Shown: piece by piece, positions 22,402 through 34,606 of the stretch
How the letters are laid out: every line of letters starts with the position of its first letter
How positions within the stretch are numbered: the stretch's first letter is position 1
Assembly: GCA_039707465.1 (NCBI GenBank)
Contig: CM077646.1
Span: 83,515,215 to 83,579,214, forward strand
DNA: 64,000 nt
Direction: 5' to 3'
DNA from: Rhabdophis nuchalis
Taxonomy: Eukaryota; Chordata; Lepidosauria; Squamata; Natricidae
The notes under the pieces: generated by a model
Told to the model about the DNA's origin: nothing
Database searches by the model: none
Seen by the model: the letters and a program-made list of their open reading frames with translations, nothing else
Made by a program: the position numbers and the translations under genes

Positions 22402-24461
22402 TTTTTTTGTTTGAAAAAGTTTTATTGGTTTTAACAATTTATAACAGGAAAGGGGTAAATAAGGTATTAGATAATATTTTGGAGTTTCCACATCGGGTTT
22501 GATGACCGCCTCCAAGTCTTCATACATATTCCATTAAGAAAAATAATAAAAGGAAGGGGTACATACATTTTAAAATCATAAATTTTCATATTATTTTATA
22601 CATTCAATTACTTTGTACTATTGACATCCGTACAGGAATTACCATCATAAAAAAAAATATAACAAATTATTTTTGCGATCTGAGCCTCTTTGCTATAGTC
22701 TCTTCCTCCTCCCCCCCACCAGCAGGCGGACCCGTGGCCCCTCCCATTCCCATTTCATCATCATCCAGGATTGAGGAGTGTTTTTTAAGAAAGTTCTGCG
22801 CCTCTTCAACTGTTTTGATTCTAACTCTTCCTCCCTCCCAGAATACCAGCATCCCTTCCGGCATCAACCACTTGAACCACACCCCCTTTTTGAATAATTT
22901 TTTCGTTAAGAAGGAATAGTTCCTTCTTATATCTCGTATTTTCTTTGGGATCTGCTTCAATATGGCCACCTCGTTTTGCTGATACATCAAAGGGCCCCCC
23001 CTTTGCGCTCTCAGTATCTCATCCCTCATTGACCTTCTTATAAATTTAATATGTATCTCTCTGGGTACCTCATTTATTCTGGCAAATGCTGAATTAATTC
23101 TATAAATCAAATCAATGTCCCTCCCAAATAAATTCCTTATCTTTCTTAATATAATCCGCTAACATAGTAGCCATCAACTCTTTTAAATTTTCATTAGGTA
23201 ATTCTGGAACATTCTGAAATCTTAAAAAGAAAGAAATGCGTTCAAAATCAATTTTAGACATTTGACCAGTAATATCTTAAGTTCTTTCTTAAAGTCTTTT
23301 ATCTCTTCCTTCATCTCAACCGCCCCCCCTTCCAGCCCCACAATTTTTTGTTTATTATTTGTTATTTCTCTTTGCGCCTCCAATAGTTCCAATCTTGTAC
23401 TTAAATTGTCTTTCCGGATTTGTTGCATTTCATTCATTATTTTTTTAAACATCTCTACGTTTAATGGCTGAGGGCTTGGTGACTTAGGATCGTCTACTTC
23501 TGTTTCCTTCTGTAACAAAGCTGAAATCTTTGGTTGTGAGGATGGGCTGGGTCTTGTAGATGCTGGAGCAGAGCTTGGTTTCCCAGATGGGGGTTTCCTC
23601 GATGCCATAATTAAAGTTTTAAGTGTTGGTGCGTAGAGAAGAAAGAAAGGGGGAAAAATGGAGCTGTTGGGCGGGCAGTCTGTGAAGTCCGAGACAAAAG
23701 CAGCTGTAGTTCAAATTAAATTTACAATGTCCAGAGAGAAAAAGGAAAAAAAGGAAAAAACTTTCCAAACAAAAGCAGAAGGTTTCACGAAGGGGGGAGC
23801 GCACCGAAAGACACCAGAGCAGGTCCTTTTCTTATATATTTTGAAATTAGTCTAATTTTGTTGAAATAGAGGAATGCTTATTTCCAAAGAAGAAAAGTTC
23901 TGTCCTGGGAACAAAGAGAAAACCAAGTGGAAATAATCAATTTAAAATGTAGCAAGGCTCAGGATACATTGTTTAACAGCAATCCCTTAATTAACAAGAA
24001 ATTTCCTTTTTCAATAAATCCAATGGAAGTCACTTTCACTCTCTCCGCATCGCGGGACTCTTCCTCCAATGCCGCTTTAATTCCAGGGGGGTTGTTTCCA
24101 ACTCCCCCCTATCTTCTCTTTTCATCAAATTGAATGCAAAAAAAAGTCCAAATAAGGCACATACCATTTTTCTAATCCGGAGCCTCGGTGCAGCCATTCA
24201 GCCCCGGCGTTTCAGCTCCTTGTAAAATCCTCCATGTTCCAGCTCTTTCGGCGAAAGGGAAGCTCCCCCCGTGAAAATTCCCCAACCCCTAGGGCGAGGC
24301 GGGAGCAGCCCCCCCGACCGCCATTGAGATGGGGGCCCTCACCGCAAGCCGCCCGTGTAGAGGGGGGATTATGCCCATCCCCCCACACCCAAAGGCGCAG
24401 CTGAGGCAACACAGCAGCAGACGTGTGGAATCCACATCCGTCCGAAGCCGGAAACGATCTC
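22402..24461 (-). mobile_element. L1-type element with ORF1 but no ORF2 (HAL1-like)
   Basis: A 17-bp target duplication, ctgaatttttgcttctt (22385-22401) and ctgaatgtttgcttctt (24462-24478), with one mismatch, bounds a 2060-bp unit. On the minus strand it runs: CpG-rich 5' UTR (24461 to about 23610), ORF1 (23608-22667), about 230 bp of 3' UTR, and an A-rich tail next to the duplication. No ORF2 sequence lies between ORF1 and the tail. Matching duplications at both ends show that it inserted as this ORF1-only unit and did not lose ORF2 after insertion. In mammals such 'half-L1' elements are called HAL1. Confidence 0.8.
22667..23608 (-). pseudogene. L1 ORF1 (RNA-binding chaperone-type protein), two frameshifts
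   Basis: The product is an ORF1p-like protein of about 313 residues. The N-terminus (MASRKPPSGKPSSAP, Ser/Pro-rich) is followed by a predicted coiled coil (EMFKKIMNEMQQIRKDN, then RLELLEAQREITNNKQK), an RRM-like block (FFLRFQNVPELP) and the C-terminal domain (VPREIHIKFIRRSMRDEIL, then GVWFKWLMPEGMLVFW). The frame shifts near 23275 and returns near 23118, so two small indels separate the halves (23608-23222 and 23110-22667). The tail ends KRLRSQK. ORF1p of autonomous L1s coats the element's RNA; this copy is degraded. Confidence 0.75.
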
Positions 24462-24534
24462 CTGAATGTTTGCTTCTTTAAAGAATAGAAATTGCTGTAT
24501 AAAACTGTATAAACCCATAATAATTTACTTGATT

Positions 24535-25620
24535 GAAAGGCCATGCTTATGGTCACTCATGCCTTGGTCACTTTCCATTTATTATTATTATTATTATTTA
24601 TTGGACTTCTAGACCGCCCCCTCTCCCCGAACGCGTTCTACACTGGGATGCCCTTGAAAACCATCCAGAAACTTCATGTCAGCCCTTGGTCTGCCATTCA
24701 CACAGACAGGTCCAGCATGCTTACCCCAGCACCCTGACAATTGGGTGCCCTGCGATTCTGTCTGCCTGCTCCTTCTTTGTCTTCTCCAGCCGGGTCTAGT
24801 GGTGACATCATCAGCCTGTAGCAGACGGGGCTTCAGCTGGCTGCAGATAGTCTGGTCGGAATCTGCCCTTCCCTAGCTGGCAAGCTCCACTTGAATGACA
24901 TCACCCATCTTGCATGCTCTTCCCTAGCTGGCATGCTCCGACTGAATGACATCCCCCATCTCCTCTGGCATCCGTGGGCAGGGGGGCTGTTCTTTGCACA
25001 GACGTTCACTGGGTGGGTGTGGGGGTAATAGGTGATGGTGTCATCACTACGGGACAGGAAGGTGGTGTGGGGTATGAGTAATTAGAGTAGGGCCAAGAGT
25101 ATATATTACAATGGTGTGGTTAACCAGATTAAATCTGACTTTGCTTATTTGTCTTTGTGCTATTCATCATGTAGTGCCACTTATCACAAGTTTTGCAACA
25201 ATACAGATAAAGCATTTAAAACACCTTGCTTCTCTGCTTGTGTCCTTGACAAATGCCAGAACATGACACTTCAACTGGTCCAGAATGCAGCAACTCATAC
25301 AGTAAAGGGACCCCCTAGATTTGCCCATGTAATATCTTTGTCGAACAAGTTGCACTGATTTTCAGTTTCTTTCTGGGTGCAATTCAAGGTGATGGTCATT
25401 TCCTTTAAAGCCATATATGGCACAGGGCCAGGTTATCTGCTGAGCTGCCTTTCACTAAGGACATCTACCAACCTGACCTAATCATTCTACTAGACTCTTC
25501 CGTTAAATTATTGCCATCTGATGAGATTTAGGAAGTGTTCTTTATCTGTGGCAGCCTTGCCCTATGCAATACTCTGTCCCCTGAAAGCAAATAATAAAGA
25601 TCTAAGAAATGGAATCAAAA
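24535..25620 (+). mobile_element. Old L2 remnant, interrupted
   Basis: At 24541-24575 the text matches the L2 '[10 protein letters not shown]' coding stretch, and at 24645-24685 'MGMPLKTIQKLH' matches the L2 '[12 protein letters not shown]' stretch. From 25262 the homology continues ([21 protein letters not shown], with decayed text after). A block of about 60 bp with (ATT)n and gaccgccccctctcccc at 24577-24635 looks like a tiny minus-strand L2 3' tip inserted into it. The 24690-25255 segment is unassigned and contains a roughly 50-bp imperfect tandem duplication at 24868-24965 (cttccctagctggca... twice). Confidence 0.6.
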
Positions 25621-25739
25621 TTCAGGAGGATCTTGACCAGTTGGGTCAAGGGATAGAATATTTATGTATTTATATTTATATAAATAAACTTGTATTGTGT
25701 TGTGTTTATGTTAATATATATTGCTAGTCCATGTATGAT

Positions 25740-25806
25740 ATGCCATATAATCGATCGATCAATCAAACAAACAAACAAACAAACAAATAAATAAATAAAC
25801 AAACAT
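25740..25806. repeat. Simple repeat (CAAA/TAAA with GATC units)
   Basis: Reads atcgatcgatcaatc followed by acaaacaaacaaac and aataaataaataaac. It is a short compound microsatellite. Confidence 0.9.
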
Positions 25807-25854
25807 CAAAAAACAGCAACACAGATATCAACAGGGCAAATGCAGCATTCTATA

Positions 25855-26125
25855 CTGGATAGGAAAAATCAATGAGAGAGAACCATACTGGGCAGCAGTA
25901 TGTGCCAAAAGGATCTCTGGGTCTTGGTGCATTACAAGGTGAAAACAAGTCAATGATATGAAGCTGCTTTAAAAAATACACAGACCCTATGTTACATCAA
26001 AGAGTATAGTACAAGGATGAACAAAAATTATTACTTTATGTATTCTGCTTTGGATAGATCACACCTAGAATATTGTATCCAATTCTGAGCAATGCATTTT
26101 AAGAAGAACCTTGATAAATTGGGGG
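25855..26125 (+). mobile_element. CR1-type LINE remnant
   Basis: A decayed reading of 'tgcttTGGATAGATCACACCTAGAATATTGTATCC' gives DRSHLEYCIQF, the CR1 segment just downstream of the RT (LEYCVQFW...KKDLDKL). Frames are broken. A short GGT run follows at 26125-26142. Confidence 0.6.
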
Positions 26126-26142
26126 TGGTGGTGGTGGTGGTT

Positions 26143-27960
26143 ATTTTTATTAAATAGAAGTATTGTCAAGAAATGGTAGAGGGGACGTTAAGTAACTTTA
26201 AGGAGTGTCACATTGTTTTCTTCTTTTAAATTTTCTGCCACACTAATTTTGTCTCTCTCAATTTCATTCCCATTTTAATTTTTAAAGATATGCTTAAAAG
26301 AAAGTAATCACAAAAAACAGCCCTAGCTGCTGAATAAAGCCAGTAGAATGCATAAAAAGTAAAAAAGAAAAGCAAAATTTCTTAGTTTCTATTTTGAAAA
26401 GAGTATGTTTGACATGGGAAATCCATTTAGCAGCATCACTGAAATCGATAGAAAATACTCAATTATTTTAAATGGTTAATTTTTAAGCACCTTGAAAAGG
26501 ATGTAATAATTACAAGAAGTTAGAATGGATTTATCAAGTACAAATCTTTCCAGAGTAACTATATTTTGATAGTTAACTTCCTTAATGGTAAGATCAGTTC
26601 CACAACGGAACCAATTATTCAGAGATACGGTGAACTTTCTTTCAGTGCATGTATTCAAGTATAGTAGAGGCTAGATAGCCCTCTGTGGGAATGCTTTAAT
26701 TTGAATTTCATCAAGTAATTGGATTCAATAACTTATATGGCTATGTCCATTTAAATCATTTGAGTTATGATAGAACTAACTCCCAATGTCATAGTGAGGA
26801 ATTTAAGGTGTATTTATTATCTTTGAAAGACTTAAACAGCAGCTGTGGAATGCCTGCAAGTTTAATTCCTTAGAACAACTGCAAAGGTCAAATATTTCAG
26901 GTATTTAGGTAGCCACATCCACCACCACTGGAACAACCGAGTCAGCTTTCTGTTAGAGCTCAATATTTTTTTAAAAGAATAATTTGATTAAAGGTTATGT
27001 TATACAAATAAAACTGATATATCCTACAGTGTGTGAAAAAGTAAAAAAGAGAACAAAACTTCCCCTTTTAATTGGAAAAATTTAATTCAATGCTATTAGA
27101 AATAACATACTATTCAAATTACAATAATAAACTCTTTTTAAATTCTTACTTTATATCTCTATGTCTCTTTTTCTATTTAAACAATTCCTCCTATCATTTT
27201 CAAATAAAGTTTTGAAGGCATCGTCAGCCAGTCCTGGTTTTAAAAACCCATTAAATCTCACCAGAGATAGCAAAATCTTGAAAACATCATCATAAAGTCC
27301 TAACCAGCATAAATCCATCAAACATTATCAAAAACAGCAACTCATTTGTATTAACCTTAATCAAATAAACCGAATTGAATTGAATTAAATTTATTCAATT
27401 ATTTATTAAATTCAATTCAATTCAAATTCTTATTTCTCTCCCCCCTCCAATGTTTAGTTTCTCCAAATGAAATCCAAACATCTACTTTCTTAGACTTAGT
27501 TTATCTTTTTCTCAGAATCATTAGCATCTTCATCCAGTCTCTTTTGTAATTCCAGTATAGAAAAGTTACTCACATTGCTGTTCATAATTCTCACTGTAAT
27601 ATCTCTCACATTTTTGATAATTCCAACAAGTCCTTTTTGTAAATCCATCGTAGAAAAGATACCCATATCTCTCTTCTGATTTATTATTTGTAACACATTT
27701 GTAATTATTAAATCATCTAGTTTCATTTGTAAATCCATGATTTCCATCTCTTTATAGTCTTTTAAAATTCACATTCAAATCAGATTCAGTTTTATTCAAA
27801 AGAACTTGCTTCTAATTAGTATCATCTTCCAATTCTATAATATCAGATAACTTTATGCTTACATTTTGAGCCCAAACTTTTCATTTAAAGTAACCATCTT
27901 TTATTTCCTTCTAGTGCCATCTAATATCTAGACTACAAAGTTATTTCGTTATTGTATACC
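26143..27960. other. No gene seen; possible degraded coiled-coil ORF at 27496-27747
   Basis: The minus-strand open frame 27747-27496 (83 residues: LQMKLDDLIITN, MDLQKGLVGIIK, LELQKRLDEDANDSEKK) is heptad-like and might be a remnant of a retroelement ORF1, but no family is recognisable. At 27371-27425, a gaattgaattgaatt block and its complement attcaattcaattc form an AT-rich palindrome. The rest is unassigned. Confidence 0.3.
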
Positions 27961-28207
27961 ATGGTATCTCCATACTCACCATTAATTGATTCCAGGAAGT
28001 GCGATGAATACCAAAAACAATGAGTACCAAACAATTTTTTCCCGTAAGGAAAATTATAGTGATTAACAAGGCAGCCAACACCAACAAGTTCTAGGTTGTG
28101 CATTGCGTACCAAACTGACTATGAGTACCAGGACAAAATTTTCAAGTCAAAATGCATTGAGTACCAAATTCAATGAATTTCAAAACAGTTGAGTACCAAG
28201 ATATCAC
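27961..28207. mobile_element. Small TIR element with repeated GAGTACCA units
   Basis: The left end tggtatctccatactca and the reverse complement of the right end (tgatatcttggtactca) match at about 13 of 17 positions. Inside, the octamer gagtacca or a close variant recurs six times (about 28005, 28022, 28104, 28125, 28160, 28193). This fits a miniature inverted-repeat DNA element. The superfamily is not assigned. Confidence 0.5.
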
Positions 28208-29330
28208 TAAATATATAGACGTTTCCCACAAGAAAGGAATTAACATAAAAGCCTTTCTTTAATTGAAATCTATCCGAGCCCTTAATTCATTGTATTTTTT
28301 CTAAAATCAATGCTATAATTATCCCTTACTATATATCCCAGATAATGTTCTTTTCAACACAATTTTGTTTCTCAATGGTTTGAAGGGAAACTCATCCAGC
28401 AAATACAACCGGTTTTGAGGTTCTGGAGGTTTTCAGTTTTTAGCAAGATAAAAGAACAAAAGAAAAATAAGCTCCAGAGTGATTAATCAACTCTTTATTA
28501 AGGTCAAAGACCAATCCAAATTACTAAAAAGTTGAAGTTTGGTTTCACCCTAAGTCCATAAAAGGCTGCATTAGTAGCTCTGTGCTTGATGGAATTCCAT
28601 GACTCCCAGATGTTTGTAAGAGACTCTGAAAAGTCAGGTTTTTTTCATTCACTTACACACAGAGAGAGACAGCTACCTGGAGTATGTATGGTAATCTCAA
28701 TGTCTCTACGTGTTCCAGGGAGAGTTTTTGGCAGTCTGGATCCAACATCTACCTGCCTTTCAGCCATAATGTCTCCCATTATCTGCAAGACATCAGTCAA
28801 CCCATTGTTCACTGGAAGCTTCTTTAGAGTTCAAAAGTTTCTAATGAAATATTAAAATATGGCAATAATTATATTCCTGCAGCCAAAAACAAACTTTTAA
28901 AAAGTATAATGCAAAGGCCCTGGACCTTTTTTTTTAATAAGATGGACTATTCTATATTTATAAAGATTTAGTGAGAGATAATGTCTATGGGAGCTGAGCT
29001 GATGGATTACAGTGAAATGGCAGTTTTCCAGGAAGGAGGCAATACATTCCAGAAAGAGTGGAGGGAGAAAGAGGCAGCATTGCCTGGAGTTGTATGGAAG
29101 AGGAAGAAAGTTAGAATAGCCATTCCCTAGAATATCTCAGGGTATATTTGTTAATTAGAGTTTAGTCTGGCAAGATTCTGTCTATTGTATGTATGCAAAT
29201 AAAAAGCAGAACACTGGTGAATTGTTCTATATCGTTCTTGGCTGATACATGTCCCTATTTTAGAAGCTGTGCAAGTCAAGTTCCTGAAAATCACACTCCT
29301 TGTCCCATATTCAGCTTCAAATTCTCTTAC
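28208..29330. other. No gene seen
   Basis: No coding region, RNA gene or clear repeat recognised. The 89-residue frame at 28586-28855 has no recognisable domain. Confidence 0.5.
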
Positions 29331-29371
29331 TCAATACAATACAATACAATACAATACAATACAATACAATA
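29331..29371. repeat. (ACAAT)n microsatellite
   Basis: Eight consecutive acaat units directly abut a CR1 3' end. Such pentamer arrays commonly grow from the short tail repeats of CR1. Confidence 0.9.
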
Positions 29372-29640
29372 GCAGAGTTGGAAGGGACCTTGGAGGTCTT
29401 CTAGTCCAACCCCCTGCCTAGGCAGGAAACCCTATACCGTTTCAGACAAATGGCTATCCAACATCTTCTTAAAGACTTCCACTGTTGGGGCATTCACAAC
29501 TTCTGGAGACAACCTGTTCCACTGATTAATTGTTCTAACTGTCAGGAAATTGCTCCTCAGTTCTAAGTTGCTTCTCTCCTTGATTAGTTTCCACCCATTG
29601 CTTCTTGTTCTACCTCAGGTGCCTTGGAGAAAATAAATGT
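29372..29640 (-). mobile_element. CR1 LINE 3' end
   Basis: The plus strand reads gagttggaagggaccttgg, aggtcttctagtccaac, ccctgcctaggcaggaaac and later cacaacttctggagacaacc. This is the reverse complement of the well-known CR1 3' region, including the C-terminal coding end. The copy is 5'-truncated. Confidence 0.8.
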
Positions 29641-30715
29641 AGTACAATAAATAAGTAGTACAATAAATGTACTACTGTCCCATAAAACAATTGTATATAT
29701 TTCTGTTCAGCTACATATTCAGTAACCCAAGTATTGCTATGCTACCACATGGCTTCTGGCACTTGTACACTTATTATATTAATGTTTACATCTCTTTCTA
29801 ATTAAGAAATTATGATCTTTCTTCTATAACATCTAGCATGGAGAAACACTGCAAAAGTTGCCAAATTTCTTGCAGTAGCTATAGGTGATCTTCTTTTCAT
29901 TATTGTTTCAAGGGTGGCTTTTTGTTCTGTATTTTAATTTTTATATTTGTCTTTTATTAGTATTTTTGTATTTTAAATTCTGTATTGGTTTTTTATTGGT
30001 CTGAGGCTGTAAATAAATTCAATTCTAAAATATAATGAGCAACCTTCCAATCTTCGTTCTCTTGCATTTTTAAACATGCACGTTTTTTTAGCACAGTAGA
30101 ATCTCCAATTGTCAAGGCAATGACAAAGTGATATCACTGGAGGATTATTAAATTACATAGTTGCTTTTGAAAGAAAACACCATTGCAAAAATATTTTCAT
30201 TGTTAAAAGAATTACAAATTCTGAAACTCTATTGAACATATCTTTCTGTCCTAAAAATAGTGGTCTGAACGATTGATGGCATAATCTTTTCTAAGGTAAC
30301 TCTAATACAATAATGCTCTTTTTTGTGCCAAAACAAGAAAAACAACACTATATTCAGCAAGCCTTGTTCCATACTAAATATATTTAAAAGTAGAACAAAT
30401 TGCTGGCATCTAGTTACCAAATCCTTCAGCTACTGCCATATAGAATCTAAGAGTGACAAGAGTATCAGAAATATCTTGCATCTTAGCCAGGATCCACCTC
30501 AATACCTAGATGTATTCTAAATACACAAGGTTATGTTTGGAAATAACCCAATACATGTTTCTTTCTCTCTGTGTGTAGCTCCCATCTTACTGAAAGTTAT
30601 CATCTAGACTAGAGTCCATTCCTTTCACTTTTTAAAAGGCTTTTGATGTAACAGATTTATACTGCCATCCTTTGGTACCGCTCAGTAACAAAAAGAAAAG
30701 AGAAAAATACGGATG
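29641..30715. other. No gene seen
   Basis: Unassigned AT-rich DNA with no recognisable gene or repeat. Confidence 0.5.
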
Positions 30716-30717
30716 AA

Positions 30718-30950
30718 AATGGCTTAAAATTCAAGGAAGAAGAAGTTGGTTGGATATCAGGATAAATTTCCTAATGAAAAGAGCTGTTCAACAATGAAAC
30801 AGGTTATTGAAGGAGATGGTGGAAGTGTTTAACCAGAAGCTGGATGCCCATCTGCATTGCAATGCAGATTCCTTCATCGGGCAGCTGATTGGCCTGTATG
30901 ATTTCCAAGATTCCTTCCACTGCTAACATTTTATGTTTCTGTGTTGAAAT
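30718..30950 (+). mobile_element. CR1/L3-type LINE 3' end remnant
   Basis: The sense strand reads gttggatatcaggataaatttcc, then gagctgttcaacaatgaaacagg, then gaagctggatgcccatctgc and a decayed final block with ccaagattccttccactgc. This order matches the C-terminal coding end and 3' UTR of CR1-like LINEs. It is old and diverged. Confidence 0.6.
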
Positions 30951-32878
30951 GTTTATTATTCTAAGACAGATTCAGATGTTACTGATAACTGTGATACTTT
31001 GTTCATCCTATGAGTTTACCCGGCCTTTGCTTTAACTTTAGAGAGATTATATATTGCATAAGAACAGTATAAAATGTCTTGACTTCCAAACTGTGCTTGA
31101 TGTAAACAGACAAATTCTTTTCTATAGAAGAGGGATAGGAAACCAATAACTTTCTGCACCATATGTTGCTTGTTACCTCATAATCCTGCTTTGCTGATCT
31201 CACAGAATTTTTCCGCAAATGTAATAAAGCTTCTAGTTAAAGTCTGTTCAACTGGAAATTGTGCAAATATAATGAATCACAATCTCTGGGCCCTAATAGT
31301 ACATACCTCTTATCAAAGTGCTTTGACATTTTTTTCTGAACATCATTTTAATAATCAGTTTTCCATTTAAAAAAAAAGACATCATGGAAGCAGTAATAGA
31401 TTCATTAAAATGAACCTAACCACTTTAAATCACTTTTGAGTACTAAAAGGTGATATTTCTGTTTATTGTCAGTCAGTCCTGGAGCAATAATATATCATTC
31501 AGTTTGTGTGTGAGTGTATGAGTACCTGTGCGTGCTCATGTGTATACATGTTTATGCATCCAATTGTATTGAGAAATTAGTTAAATATATATTTATTTCT
31601 TTTAAAACTGTTGTAATGTAGCAAATATGTTCCTCTAACTATTCTTCGGCAGCAAGAGTATAATTTATCTTACAGGAGGGAATTCACAATAGGGACAAAG
31701 AGTCTATCAGAATAGTATATGGAGTTTATCTTCTCTTAACAGACAGAGGAGATACAGATGTTACATTTTGCAATGTGCTTAATAAAAGGTTTTATGTGCC
31801 TTTTTCCGTTGTTACACAGTACATATTCTTGCACGTAACATTATTATTTACCATGAGGCAATACATGACCAGGTTTCCTTTTTTGGAATCATTAGATGTA
31901 CAAAGTCAGATCTTACTGGGAATTAAATTTATGGACCTTTGCAATTTAGATGACAATATAAAGTGCATTAGCTTTTAGGGGCTAGCCAGGAATGGCTGTA
32001 AAATCTATTCGAATGGTACATAGACTCCACCTTTCCTTGAATCTGAGTACGATCTGACTATGTATATCCCCAAATAAGGATGAAATCAGTCATCTAGTCC
32101 CTCCTGATGGTTAATGTAATTGTGAATAAAGAAGCATCTGATAATGAGAGATACATTTGAGATGTGTCAAATAGCCCATGGTGTGTTGTAAGAAGGATGA
32201 AAAAAGGAAGTCTTCATTGCAATATATTTGTTTTAAAATTAATACACAGTTATGTGTTAATAGATCTCTTGTTTATGTGTTGGACATGCTAACTTGAAAG
32301 ATGCTAAAATGCAGAAAAAATTATTAACATTTGATTCCAAATCTCTGATAGCTAGTGATTTTTTAATTTATATTTAAAAATACAATAAGCTAGACGTGCC
32401 AATCGGAAAACAATGAAAGACACAATACTGACAATAATTGGGAAGATCAAATGAAAAAATTATGAGTTAATGTCTTTTTTAAAAAATAGAGAAAATGAAG
32501 GTCAGGATAGTTTTGGAGGAAATCCATTTCTGAGTTTGGGAACATAGAGAAGAACAAAAACAGTCTGGTTCCCTTCACAGCCTAGCCTGTTTAACTAATG
32601 ATGTCCTCAAGGGGGCCCCATTGGCCTAATAACTATGCAGGGAAAAGCTTCATGAAATCTGCCTTCAGTTGCCCAGGAGCAATTGAAACCTGTGCAGCTG
32701 ATATATTTTGCACCAATCATAAATCTTTGGATTTTTGTTTATGAAACAATAGCTTGGTATAAATAGGTCTGTGTGTGTGTGTTACTCAAATTGTGATTGC
32801 AATGTAAGTATGATATGCTGATTCCACTCAGTGTTGAGGAGTGGGTGGGAGATAGGGCCAGTCATCAGTCCCTACTTT
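30951..32878. other. No gene seen
   Basis: Unassigned AT-rich sequence with a short (TG)n run near 32769-32782. The open frames are short and motif-free. Confidence 0.5.
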
Positions 32879-32879
32879 G

Positions 32880-33599
32880 TGGGATGCCAGAAGGTAAAGT
32901 CATCCAACAGTGAAGTGAAGTGAAGTGTCATCAATATGCTGATGGTACCCAACTTTATACTTCCACTCAAGGTGATGCCATGGAAGTTCAAGCCCAGTGC
33001 CTGGAGGCTACGTGGGCCTGGATTAAGCAAGGCAAGACTGTGTGGCTTTGGATTCCACCCAATCCTTTCATCCTGGATTGGGTGGAACTGTCTCAGACAA
33101 ATCTGATATATAATTAATATGTGGGTCCTCTTGGACTCATGGCTCCTATTCAAAGGACAAGTGGCAGCCAAGGCTAGGAGGGCCTTTGCACACCTTTGAG
33201 GTGTGCAACACTTGTGCCCATTCCTGGATCGGAGATCATGAGCTCAATGTCACTCATGGCGTTATGACTTCTCATCTGGATAACTGCAACATGGTCTGCA
33301 TGAAACTTATCTTGCCCTTGAAGAGTATTTGGAGGCTTCAATTAGTGCAGAACGGGCAGCACAGGTAACAAATGGTGTAAATGATACTTAGTGCATGTAA
33401 CTCCATGATTCCACATTGATTGCCATTGTGCTCTGGGTGCAATTCAGGATGATTTAAACCATTTACATATTAGAACCAGGTTTGTTTGTTTATCAAATTT
33501 GTTTGCTGCCCATTCCACTTTGAAGCAACTCTGGCAGCTTACATGAGGGTCTATCTCTCCCTGGTTGTTTCTACCCATCTGGTTTCTGGTGTGACGCTC
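32880..33599 (+). mobile_element. Old L2 LINE remnant (RT to C-terminus)
   Basis: Reads HQYADGTQLYTST at about 32930-32967, a decayed [10 protein letters not shown] motif. It is followed by CLEATWAWI, a decayed 'LGVLLD' stretch, LDNCNMVCMKL and RRLQLVQNG, in the order of the intact L2 ORF at 2273-5554. Frames are broken. The remnant is interrupted by the L1 at 33616. Confidence 0.65.
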
Positions 33600-33615
33600 A
33601 AGGAAGGCTTCATTA

Positions 33616-34590
33616 AGGGATATATCCCTTTAAACAGGAATTGGATATGGTTCTTTTTGGGAAGGAGAAAGGGATGCTCTCTAAGTGCTATGTATATTTA
33701 CTGTTATTAGATGTGGGGGAGGAAATGGTCAACGATTGTATGATTGCTTGGGGAGGGAACATAGGACATACACTGAATTTTCAAAGCTGGGAAGAAATTT
33801 GTTTTAAAAACATGAAACTGACAATGACAACTTAGTATAGGGAGAATATATATAAAATGATTTATTGGTGGCATCAATCCCTGGCAAGACTTGCCATAAT
33901 GTTTCCTGGGACAGTGCCTAATTGTTGGAAATGTAGCCACAGGGAGGGGACTATTTTCATCAGTGGTGGACCTGCCCGATGGCGGTCAAATTCTGGAAAA
34001 AGGTAAGACAGTGGCTAATAGAAATTACCCAATATCGATTGGAACTGAAACCGGAAACCTTCCTTTTAGGACTTAAACCCCAGATATTAGTATGGATACA
34101 TGGTTTCTGGCATTGCATATTGTTATTGCAGAAAGATTGGCATTTGCCCAGGAGTGGAAAAATGAACAAATACCGATGGATAGGGCAGTAATAAATCAAT
34201 GAGTGCGCAGAATCGGACAGATTAATGAAATTACTTAAAGGGAAAAAGGATTCAGAATTCTATAATTCATGGAAGAGTTGGCATAATTGGATACGGAGAC
34301 AATGGAATAGCAACGAATGAAGCAATAATACATGCTTAATTTGGATATTAGTGAACTATATTAATAAGAAATTTAATAATGAATAAGAATTGACGAAGTA
34401 GTAGGTAGTTTATCTAGATGGGTTGTATATAGCGTAAATGCTGGGGTTAAATATTATGCCTACTATTAGGATTTTATTGTTAAATTTGGTTACTTATATG
34501 TTGTTGTTTTGTCGCGTTGTGACTGCAAATATGTTTAAAATTATGTTTGTTTGTTTTTTACAAGAATAAATAAAATATATTTTTTTTAAA
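33616..34590 (+). mobile_element. 5'-truncated L1-type LINE with perfect target duplication
   Basis: The 16-bp duplication aaggaaggcttcatta occurs at 33600-33615 and 34591-34606. Between the copies lies a decayed L1 ORF2 C-terminus (GEEMVNDCMIAWGGNIGH, then CWKCSHREGT, homologous to the copy at 17985-19170), an AT-rich 3' UTR, and an aataaataaaatat signal followed by a short tail. The catalytic domains are missing. Confidence 0.85.
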
Positions 34591-34606
34591 AAGGAAGGCT
34601 TCATTA

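Noticed and set aside
25740..25806. CRISPR-like or other patterned array
   Set aside because: It is a simple microsatellite without spacers; no CRISPR array exists in the window.
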